A stretch of 64,000 nt of DNA from NCBI GenBank assembly GCA_037957365.1, contig JARHVA010001740.1, positions 1,256,501 to 1,320,500 on the forward strand, written 5' to 3'. Origin of the DNA: Torreya grandis (Eukaryota > Streptophyta > Pinopsida > Cupressales > Taxaceae). Under the pieces are notes generated by a model, which had not been told where the DNA came from, searched no databases, and was given only the letters and a program-made list of their open reading frames with translations. How positions within the stretch are numbered: position 1 is the first letter of the stretch; every line of letters starts with the position of its first letter. Shown here one piece after another: positions 35,301 through 47,300 of the stretch. Both the position numbers and the translations under genes were made by a program.

Positions 35301-38300
35301 AGCCATATGTAAGGAAATGTTTTCAGTTAAATCTCTTCTATATGACTGGGAAGTCTAGAGCCTATACCTATGGATTCTGGACCAAAACTGCAGACAGGGT
35401 TCTTGTTTCTATGCTTTCCAAACATATTAATGCCAAAAACACAGTTCCCTGTGCTATAATTTTAACAGAGTTTCGTACTCCCCCTCTTTTTACCTCCATG
35501 ATCTTCAAGGTGGTGACTATGCATAATAGGATTTGATATATGGCTGGTTTTCATTCTGGTGCATGGATATCCTTATCTAGCTCTTAAATCCAGTAAACAT
35601 TTCATTGAACAAGGTGTTAGTACTTGTTGGTATGCCATGGCCTCATCTCTCTTCCAACTGATGAATGTTGATATTGTGAGACCTCACCTAGTGAGTTTCC
35701 AATTTACTAAAAGAGAGATCAACAGAAGAATCAAAGTTAAGATCTTCTAGGCTTGAGGACAAATTGGATTGAACCTAAAGAGCCTCTCTCTCCTAAGATT
35801 CAACATTACTTACCCTCTTATTTTCACTTTCAAGATGGCCCTAACCTGCCTTCCTCTGTTCTTAAGACTACAATTGCAGCCTGTGAGTTCCTCCAGCTCA
35901 ATCTAGAAAATGTTCTTATTGGCTTCATATAGAGACAGAGCATCACCTTCCATGGGAGAATCATATTTGCAGACTGTGCAGGAATCTATATCTAAAGATC
36001 ATTTCTTTTTTTAGATGAATTGTTTTGTATAAGGTCCACAGACATTACTAATGCATTTTTAAAGATTCGCATGGTTCTCTACCTATTTTCCATCGAGTCC
36101 CCTTTCGTGGGGGATAAGTAAACATAGGGACACAAAAAGCGGATGCCTAAAAGCACACCTAAAAATTCTAGATATGATAATTGAATATGAAAATAAAATG
36201 GTGCATGCTAGTGCACTGGATAATAAAATGTATTTGTCGACAGAGCATGCTAGATCACTTCCCATCAATGATATCCAAAGTGGAATATAGCTTCATCGCT
36301 GTTGTAGACATCTCCAAGGTTTTCCTTTGCATAGTGCATAGTGTTGTCTAAGTATCCCATAGGGAGGTTTGTTTTCATGAACAAAACACAAGATATCGAC
36401 TCCGGGCTTGGTAACTAATTTTATCTTCTCCATATCATTCAAAATTAAATACGATTCATATATGCAGTAATAGCCATTGGTAACTAATTTTATCTTCTCC
36501 ATATCATTCAAAATTAAATACGATTCATATATGCAGTAATAGCCATTCCCTTCGGATCCCTCAACAAGCTTCAACATGTCCACTTAGCACATATAATCAT
36601 TCTCTTCAAGGGTAGTGTTTTCTGAAAGCCAGATTCCAACAAAATGAAGCTTGTTGCTAATCTAATGGCTCCAGGCCTCCACCAAATCCTTGCCGTCCAT
36701 CACTTTCCTCATCACTGTTATAGATATGTTATGTTTTTTCTTGTTCAACATATTCCTTTACCAAATCTAAATTTATCCTCTAAAATAATGTCATTGTCTC
36801 TTCAGTAACGTTCTTAACAACACAAGTAGCAGCATCATCAGTGATAACCTGCACTACATGCTGCTCTCCCACCTTTACAAGAACATCTGAAATAAGAATG
36901 CATGGAAGAGTGGCATTCTTCACAATAAAGGAAGCAACGCTGATTTGTAGAACATTGTACCTACGGGACATGAAGCCAAACAATTATTGTAGTCCTTTCC
37001 TTTACCCCATCTGTTCAACCACTTCAAATTATAGTGTATCTTTTCTCCAACTGAGATGCCCTAAACTGCCGAATTCTCCATGATATTAGTCATTTTAGCT
37101 TGTAATATACATCTAACATTTTATGACAAAAGGCTCTAAACCCTGGATCATAAACAACAAATGCATCAAACTTAGGCTGATAGAAAGAATTTCATTTTGT
37201 GGCACTAAAATTCAAATCAGACCAATACCACCATCTACCTATTCCTCTCTCTGTCTCTTGCTTCTCCTTCAGCTTCCAACATAAATCTAAGGTGCCTTGT
37301 GCATCAGAAGATATCCTTGGAACAAAGAAATTTGAGGGACTAGCTTGGGGAGTAGAGGCAGAAAAGCCGACTTCAACACATGGACTATCAGCACCATGGG
37401 AATGAATCAAAGAGCTTACATCAGCCCTAGTAGACCCTGACAAACTCCCTTAATTTTGTTCCCAATGCCTGCTCCAATCTTTCTTTCTGTCCTTTTTCTT
37501 TGGATTTTATTCACTTTCAAAATTTTCTAGGTTTTCCCTAGCAATCTTCATGATTTAAAATTTATGTTTGAACCAATAGCTATATGGTTTCTAGGGAGTG
37601 AAGCAATTTTGTATTTATAAACCAATGGATTCCTCCAAAATATCTCTCATTGCTTGTTTTGATTGAGCCAGTTCACCTCTTCCTTGATGCCAAATTGAAA
37701 ATAGTTGTTTGTGAGTTTGGATAATGGTTTTTTGGGTGGTGGCATTTGCAACATCAATTTTCAAATTTAACCCAACCCATAAAAAATTGGAATTTGGATT
37801 TAAAAATCAAAAATTTATGTTTCTGTGAAACTGCAGCTTGGAAACAGTTAGAAACTACTAAACTAACTTCACTATCATGTCTAAATGCTGTATGACAGTA
37901 ACAAGTTTCCGAGGAAACTTCCCTCCAAAATGCTAAAAACAGACTCAATATGATGAATATTCAATAAATATGCAGTCTGCAAACTCATTGGAAATTTCTG
38001 TTCTTCAAATTATTCTAAAATCCATAAAAAGTCTTGTTTAAGTGCCTATCCTTGGAAAATCATGTTTTCCTGCTTTTGCTGCAGGAATCTCATTCAAGCA
38101 AGCAAAAACAGTTGATATAATCAGTTAAAATAAAGGGCAAGGAACTTTTAAAGTATGGAAAGGGTTTGGGTGTTGAACTCGCAATACTCACGAGTGTCAT
38201 CAAGTATTGGCAACTATAATGAATATACTTAGTCAACACTTGATCAACATGAATACCTAAGTATTTGACACAAGTACTCACCAGAGATGATTACTTATCA

Positions 38301-41300
38301 TACTCCCAAGTATAACAAGTCATATCCACTGGTATGGTAACTATACAAAGCTTATGCTACTCGACTTGAACAGCTGTGGTTTAATGAGAAAAGAAAAATG
38401 TGGAACTAAGGAACAACGTGACTTCATGGTCAAAAAATGTGAAAAGTAGAGAAATCTCATCAAAAGCAAGCGGAATGGTGCTTGATTAGATTAGGCAGCA
38501 TACCTTAGAGTGGAGAAGGGCTTGTTGTGTTCTTAGCAAGAGAGGTGCATAAGATATGTCTAGTGAGCTTAGAGGACCATAATCCAAGGCTAAAATGATC
38601 TCTTTCAAGTTCCTTTAAGAGTTTTATCCAATGTTCCACACATCTCAGGGATGGGGGGATGTAGAGATGGAGTTTCAGGGATGGCAGGAGGGCAGCAAAT
38701 AAAATAATATATTAAAATTAACATTTAAATCTTTAAAATACAAATAACTCAAACGAATTAAAATAAGCTGAAATTTACAACAATAAATTACTAAATAAAA
38801 CCGTTGATCCAAGCTAGAAAACTGAAAAACCTCTTGCTCTTCCTCCTCTCCTATCATCCTTTTTCTCCTCTTTTCCTCTTTCTCTTGCTCTTGCATACCG
38901 GACATCCCCTCCCTATCCCCGGGATACCTAGTATGCCATTCAAACCACCAAGGACTTGTCCCTTGGGACATTGGTTTTATCAAAGGCATATAATGCTTCT
39001 TGATCAAGGCTATCTTGTTTTGTATTGGCGAATTGGTTTGGCTGCTATGCCATGTTATTAAATTTTATTTGCCAATTGAGTGAATAGAGAAGTCAATGCT
39101 TAGCAACGCCCTAGACAACTATTTTACAATTTTAAAGTTTTACACCTACAATTTCAACTGAGCCATTCACTAATAAGGAAAAATAGACCAAATGGGAAGA
39201 GCTCCTAAAGTGCAAAAAAGTTCCACCTTGGCACTTGAGATATTAGATGTGATGGAGTTGAGTTATGCTAGGAGGTTTGTAAACAGGAAATATGAATAAG
39301 TCCTCTAGGATCTTGAAGGTATATTGTGATAGGCATATGTTGTGTCACATTTGTTCTTCCCCTCAAAACCAATTATGCATCTATTTATATATTTCCTTGT
39401 TTTCTTATGAACCTTTAGGTACTCAATGGAGTAGCAGTTCATTGCATGGTATCAAAGCAAGAGGAGATAATCACAATAAAGCTATGCACTCTAGATAAGT
39501 AATAAGCAAAATTCCCAAAATGAAAGAGAAACTGGAGCTGTTGGAGGAAATCAAAAGCCTTGAAGACCTAAGGTTTATGCATCTATATGAGTGTAAAAAA
39601 CAAGCTCAATTAACAATAATAGGTGTCCTTAAACCAAGAATGTTACGGCCCCAAGCAGGCCTCCACTTGAGAAATCAATGATCAACTGTGTTTAAATTAT
39701 TATGGAAAAGCCTTAGATAGAAGACATAGCACGAAATAAAAACATGACCTGGAAGGGCTCGATGACATTATTTCAAATTACAATTTGACATCATTAATCC
39801 CTTAATTATTACATCACCATTGTATTTACTGAGATTTCCTAATCTTCAAATTATAAACAAGCCTACTTTCTCTTGAAAGACCAAGTATTATGTCATGTCC
39901 CTCTTTTGATAGGAACATCATTGAAGACGCTTAGCCTTAACTAATTCCCACGAGCTAAGGGGCAAGCAAGAAGGGAAAGATAATTAAGTGTTTTTGATTG
40001 AATATATGTAAAAAGTACCTTTTTGAAAGTTACTTTATGTTTCTTATTTCACTTAAAGAGGGGACCTTTAAGGGTCATGGAGGTTTAAGTGATTTTTAAA
40101 AGATCATAAGAAAAAGGTCTTTTAATTATTTCAATTACTCTCCCTTCCCCTTTTGGATGCCATACTTGGAAGGCTATAAAGGCAAAAGAGGAATCATTTG
40201 GAAAGGCATTCTACGTTTTATATTCAAATCTTGATCTTTTAGCACAAAAACGTTTAAGACATTTGCTTTGAAGACGAAACCCTTCAAGCAAAGAGTTAGA
40301 GGACGCAAACCCTCTTTCTTCATTGAGGTAGCTTCACTCAAAGGCTGCCATTGAGTTATCAATGTCGACAAGGGTGTTTTAAACACCATTCTTGATATTT
40401 TCAAGTGGGCGACTTACTTTTCGAAGTGGGTGACTTGCTTGTTGGTTAAATTTTCATGCTTTTACGTGATTTTATGCCCTAAAAACATTTCTGAAATTTA
40501 TTTTAATTTTCTACATAGTGGCGACTTGCCTTGGAGGAGGTTCGAACCTTGTTTGAGGGTCAAATTTTGTCTTGGAATAATTTTGTAATTTTTCTATAAA
40601 TTTCAGCTTGGGCAATTGAGTTTTGGGAGCTTTTTGGCCTCAAATATATTTAGAAAAAATCTCTAAAATTCTGCCTTTCATTTCAATAATATTTGTGCAA
40701 TTTATTGAGGGTTTTGTGCAATTTGTTTCATGCTAGATCAACTACAATTTTCCATTCATTATTTCAGTTTGGGATGCCTAGGGTTTGGAGAATTAAATCC
40801 TTTTTTGAAGGGCCACAATTGCTTGTTTGGATCAGCTAATGGTTGCTTAGGGTTTAATATATTTTTGAGCTATTTTTGGAAGTATTTAGCAACTAGGATT
40901 TGTTGCTACAAAAATCAGAATTTTACATATTTGACTAGGGTTTTCAAATAATTCCATTATTCAAATAATTGTTCTATTTGGGGACATTACAGTGGTATCA
41001 GAGCCATATCTTGGCTAGCCGTGGGTTTTCAAGGTGATACATGCAAGAGGGTGACAAAGGTAAGATATTACATGAGAAGTAAGAAGAAAATGGAAGAAAT
41101 TCCATAAACAGAAACTGTCTCACTTGGATCAGCAAAGGGATGAGGTAGAAAACAGAGAAGAACAAAGGTTTGACAGGTACACACAGGCCCAGGAACAACT
41201 GACTGCTATGATGGCTAAATTTGTTCACACTATGAAGGAGATGAGGGGTGACAAACCATCCAATGGGGATGATGGTGCTTTTAGAATTCACAACCTCGCA

Positions 41301-44300
41301 GATCAGCCTTCTAAAGGGGTTGGAGGAGCTACACGTAGGCCTAACTAGCCTACTTTTTTGCAAGAAGTGGTCATTCAAGATGAGGAAGTGCAACTCACAG
41401 AGGGGCAATTTGTTGAGAACTATGATGAATAAATGACATATCCAGCTCCTTTTAGGGATCAAATGGATTTTTCAGCTTTCACTTCATGGAAACATGGCCA
41501 AATGGGTGGCAATAGGGCTGGCCAAGAGCACAAAGGCAGCCAAGGAGGACTCCACCATACATTAGGAAAACTCTCACTTTCAAATTTTGATGATTCCCCC
41601 AAGAGTTCAGCTAGGGATTGAATTTAAAAGGTAGACACATACTTTTCTTTAAGGCCTATGATGAAAAAAAAGGCCATTCAGTTTGCTACCTTAAACTTGG
41701 AAGGCGCTGCCTATGAATGGTGGTATCACGGTTTGGTCACTCAAGGGCACCAACTCATTTTATCTAATCAGTAAGAGGATTATAGAAAGATTTGATAGGG
41801 TTAATCCAGTGCTACATTTTAGAGAGTTGGAACAGTTAAAACAAAAAGATACTGTATAGGAGTATGTGACTGAATTTCAAAAGCTTTCAATCATGGTAAC
41901 AGATGTTTCAAAAAGAAGGTTGGTGGTTTTTTTCATGGAGGGCTTGGCTGATTCTATCAAGAGTTTGGTCAAGGCTTTTGACCCTTCTACTCTCCAAGGA
42001 GCCATTCAAAAGGCCCTTGATCTTGAGTCCTTGGCACAAGGTCAAATTCTGCCATTTAATTCTCAAAAAACTAATTCTTTCAAGCCTTTTCGACAGCCAA
42101 AAGACAATAAGTAGGGGCATCACTTTTGGACCACCAAGATCAGCTCCTTTAGGGCAATTTGATAGGCCCATCAGCATGGTTTTGGGCAGTTTGGTAGGCC
42201 AAACCAGCAGGGTTTGGGGCAGAAAAGAGAGTTGCCATGAAGAAATTTTGAGACAAGAAACAAATTAAGAAGGAAGAAGTTGTGCTTTGATTGTAAAGAC
42301 CCTTGGACACCGGGTCACCATTGTCATGGGAAGGGTCAAGTGCACTACATTGAGGTGCATTCTGATGAAGAACGTGAGGATGAAGAATGAGGGGCAGCCA
42401 CCTATGAAGAAAAGCCCTTGGAGATCCTTGGAAGAGAAGACTTGGATGGCATATTTGCTTCCTTATCAGGGACCCCTAGATACTATCCTTTTCATGTGAA
42501 AGGTAAGGATGTCACTATTCTCATTGATAGTGGAGCTACTCATAATTTCATTGATAAGAAATTGGTTGTTTTGTGTTGGTTGCAATATATTGAGTTTAGT
42601 GGTTTTTAGGTGACCGTAGCGGATGGTTTCACCATCCCTTGTACCACTAAAGTCCCCAAGTTGAGCATCATGATGGGAACAGATCTCATTGAGGATAATT
42701 TTTATGTGGTTGGTATTGGGGAGACCAACTTAGTGCTTGGTATACAATGGTTGCACTCTCTTAGAGAGTACACACAAAATTACCAAACAATGGAGCTCAA
42801 GTTTGATGCAAATGAAAAAGAAGGGATTCTACATGGTTTGCATGATAGGGCACCCAAAGGGGCAACATCCAAGAGGATGGAGAGCATAATTCATGAAGGG
42901 ATTCCGGTAGGGACAGCAAGACAAGTTTTTTCTGAGTTGGAACAGCCAACTCTCGTGAAAGAAATGGGGCAGTGGAGAAAAAATAGAAACAGGTTACCCT
43001 TACAAAAGAATCAATAAATGGGGCATAGGACAGCTTTTAAGGTATGTAAAAAACTTTCAAATTTGTCTTTGCATGAGCTGGTTTCTAAGGCATGTTAGGG
43101 TGATCAAGGGTTTGTTGAAAGGAGACCATGCTAGTTTGCTACCAAGATAAGGAGGATATTATTTAATCTATTTTTCTCTAAGCCCTGCCAATTCTGAAAA
43201 TAAATGCTTGAAATTAGTGTTGAAAAGGGTTGCATTTCCATATGTAAGGAGGATAAGAAATTCTGTAATTTGCATTGGGAAGAGGTTGCAAATGCACTCA
43301 GAAAATTTTGAGTTTTTTATATCAATTCAGCCAAGTATATATTCTGAAAATGTGATGAACAAGGTGCTAATCCAGCTAGATAAATGCACTCCAAGGTCTA
43401 AAATCAAGGGGGCACTTGGTGTTGGTATTAGTGAAGGGACAAATGGGCAACTTCAGCTGAGTATATGTAAATGGAACAAGGTGAAAAGGAGTGATGTACA
43501 GCACCTTATAAAGTCTGAAATTGCAACGAAGTTTGGGTCTTTCCTTGGTGACAAAGATCTAATTGATGAAACACTTCCCCACGGTATGCTATTCCAATGT
43601 TTGTGGGACTCAACATGTGCTCCCAAAATCGTCAAAATGTATATAGGGGGCAGCTCTTTGACAATCCTCAATTCTGATTTCTTTTGCTTATTGCTTGGAT
43701 CCATAATGTTTTCCTTATGGGGCTTAGACATGAAGGGTTTGTTGGTGGCCAAATTGGTGATGGATTGGTTGGCCCCATTGAAGATTTGCAGGGCTGTTGG
43801 AGGCCAACTCAGCACACATAACAATTGATTCAGGTTTCTTAAAGAGTTGATTCGCTCCAAGACAAGAAGGCAAATGAATATGTGGACCAAGGATAGAGTT
43901 ACCACTTCCACATGTGTGTTTCCAGCCCTTGGGAGGTTCGAAATAGAGATTTTGAGGGGTGGAATCAAGGATACATGCAGCTGTTATGAGTTGCATGAGG
44001 CAGAATACACTTGGGGCAGCAAGTTGTTAGCAAGAAAAATTAGTTTGAGGGCTGATAAGGAGGATGCTAGGGGCTGTACCATGCCTAGCAATGGAGAGTT
44101 TGAAGCCATACGTCATGAAGAAGGCATTGTCAAAGATACAAAATTGAAATGGAAGACTTTTTTTTGGACTAATGTGTTTGCTTCTTGTGCAGGTGCTAAT
44201 ATAAGGGCAATCAAGGCCCTAATACTTGAAGATCACCTTGCTGGAATACATTTTTCCAACCACCTTTGTGATGCCAATTCTGAAGTTTTTCTTATTTTCA

Positions 44301-47300
44301 TCATCTTCTGGGCATTTTCGAAATACTTGGGCTCAATGGCAAGAGAAAAAAAGATATGGTACTGCTGTTTTTACATTTCCAGCTTACATGAACAGCAAGA
44401 AAACTTCATCTCCAGCAGTAGAAGGCTTCATCAAGAGGGCTCTCTTCATTGGTAAGGGCCTAGGTTTGAGTTTTGCACAAAACCCATGGTGGAGATAGTA
44501 CTTTGGTTACTTCTATTGCTTGAGGACAAACAATTTTGGGTAGGGAGGATTGTCACGTCCCTCTTTTAAGGGACATCATTGAAGACCCTTAGCCTTACCT
44601 AATTCCCAGGGGCTAAGGGACAAGTAAGAAGGGAAAGAGAATTAAGTGTTTTTGATTGAATATATGTAAAAAGTGCCTTTTTGAAAGTTACTTTATGTTT
44701 CTTATTTCACTTAAAGAGGGGACCTTTAAGGGTCATGGAGGTTTAAGTGATTTTTAAAAGATCATAAGAAAAATGTCTTTTAATTATTTGAGTTACTCCC
44801 CCTTCCCCTTTTGGGTGCTACACTTGGAAGGCTATAAAAGCAAAAGAGGAACCATTTGGAGAGGCATGCTATGTTTTATATTCAAATCTTGGTCTTTTAG
44901 CATGAAAACGCTTACGCCATTTGCTTTGAAAACAAAACCCTTCAAGCAAAGAGTTAGAGGACACAAACCCTCTTTCTACATTGAGGTAGCTTCACTCAGA
45001 GGCTGCCATTGAGTTATCAATTTCAACAAGAGTGTTTTAAACACCATTCTTGCTATTTTCAGGTGGGCGACTCGCTTGTTGGTTGAATTTTCATGATTTT
45101 GGGTGATTTTATGCCCTAAAGACATTCCTGAAATTTATTCTAATTTTCTGCATAGTGGCGACTTACCTTGGAGGAGGTTTGGGCCTTGTTTGAGGGTCAA
45201 TTTTGTCTAGTTTAAGTTCTTAAAGAACTCTCAGTGAATTGACTCATGTCTTATTTGTATAGTCAGCTGCCTCGCATTGAAAAACAAGACAGCAGCATAA
45301 ACAAGGTAGATTATGACAATAAAATGATCTCGAGCCTTTAGTTCACCATTTCAGGTAGAAATTTTAGTGCAGTGCTTAATAGGAGAGAATTCCAAGACTC
45401 TAAGATAATTTTCAGAAATAAATATCTGGAATTATTGGTATCCATCATACATGATTGGAATATGTTCATAATAGTTTAATTGTCATTACTTTCAACCATT
45501 TAACATGCGTTCTAATATTGTTCATAATTGCAAACTACTGGAGATATTTTTTAGTTATATTTTATCATAACACTGGAATGATAAAAAATATAAGATATCA
45601 CTTAATGTTAATATAAACTCTTGACCCTTGTTTTCGGGCATGAATTTATTTAAGAGCTTCACAAATTTTGCACTTCTCCATCTGTAAAGAAAACAAAACC
45701 TGATAATTCAAAAGACAGAAAATTTTCGAATACACAAAAAGAGTGATCGGGTTAGACATACCACTGATATTGTTGCCAGAATATTCTCTTGTACACTAAA
45801 TGCTCGAAGCATCTCTTGTAAACTCATGCGTGTCTCAAACAAGTACTGTTTTGTCTGCAAGCTTCCTTCAATCTATTTAAACAGCAACGCAAAGTGGCAT
45901 TCCATTAAAAGAATAGCTCCTACTATTCTTAAACAGATTATATATAAAGTGACATATCAATAAACAATTTCTTGTAATAATGTTCATAAAAGCACGTACC
46001 AAAAGTGAAAACCAGGTGAAAGCAACTTTAGCACAACCAATGACAATTATGATTTTGGTGCAGAGAACAAAAATTTACAAAGACTTGTAAACAAGACTTG
46101 AACTTACATATCTGCTGACCTAATTTCCATTTCAGTATCTACTGTGAATGCCAAAATATATCTCATGTAATTCTAGAGTCTATTTAAAGTTTAAACCAGC
46201 TCTGCTAGAGAAGCACTCGTTTTATCACAGTGCTTATATTAATAATCGTGACCAAAACTCATCTGGCATATAACATATGATATAAGCATACCACATAAAC
46301 GAATCACAGTGCAAAGTGTTCCTATAGAACATAACATTCTTTTGTCAACAAAAGAAAAATTAAGTGTCACCCCATGATGATGTCCTATACACTACTTGGC
46401 GACCATGTTGCCCATTCCACTTATATCCTAGAGTCCACCCCATTGACCTAGTGGCAGTGCCCCTTCTTGTTGATCCATTATAGCTCTTAATTAATCTCTT
46501 AGAGGTGCCACAATCTAGTCAGCTCAATGTGGGACCCAACATGAGGCGTTTTGACCATCGTGAGTCCCATGCTTCCCTATTGGCCCATCTTTTGAGTGAT
46601 TTGGACACTCAAACAGAGTCACCACAGCTTTCTTGAGACATCTGTATGTGGCTGACCACCACACCCCAAGTATCTCCAAGAAGGTGTAGTACCAACGCTG
46701 AAAGTGCTAACTCACCTAAGAGGAGGGTCTAACAGCTATTTGTCAGATCTAGGCCCTCTTTCCAGTACACACATGATGAATTTATCTGCTCAGCCTATGC
46801 TTAGAGCACATACATAATATTCCCACAAAACCATTTTATGGACCATAACATCATCTGTTACTCTCTATTGCTCAATCTGAGAAGCTAACACTGCACACGT
46901 CAAAGCTGCATCAGCAGAGGTTTCTCCTCACTTTCAGCAATCTTATTTAGGCATTGCACCTTGCTAACGTGCCTCCTCTCAGTCACGAATATTCACTTCC
47001 CTAGGTTTGTCTGCTTGGATAAACCAATTGGGATTTTGATCAAGAAGCTGCTAGTTATCCTTCCACAAGGTCATCGGCAGTGGACACCTTCCACCCTTAT
47101 GCTGTCGCATGACCTTCAGACTAGGATTCACATTAGTGGTACTGATTATACCATTGGAGCTATTTTGAGGATTCTTTACATTTAGCATACTGCAGATTTA
47201 TTTGTTGATGTATTGCTTCCATTATTGGGGGTTTTGATCATTGATAGTGTCTATTAGATTGCATTTGGGGTTTTCACTTCTGTATTGCATCCATTTGAGA

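Larger units (their letters stand above)
39891..45205 (+). mobile_element. Ty3/gypsy-type element with gag and protease only
   Basis: The 5' LTR (39891-40991, TG...CA), an initiator-Met primer site (40993-41005), gag and protease remnants (41124-43017), 1.5 kb without polymerase, a polypurine tract (44538-44550) and a 3' LTR from 44551 lie in the expected order. The 3' LTR stops matching at about 45205, so roughly its last 400 bases are missing and no target duplication can be checked. No reverse transcriptase, RNase H or integrase was seen, so it is a non-autonomous or internally deleted element. Confidence 0.83.

Noticed and set aside
38804..39061. 85-codon plus-strand frame with a Leu-rich segment
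   Set aside because: CT-rich low-complexity sequence; no signal peptide context or homology that I recognise.
46340..46750. Possible structural RNA or gene in a less AT-rich stretch
   Set aside because: No frame, no tRNA or rRNA signature, and no repeats; only the base composition stands out.
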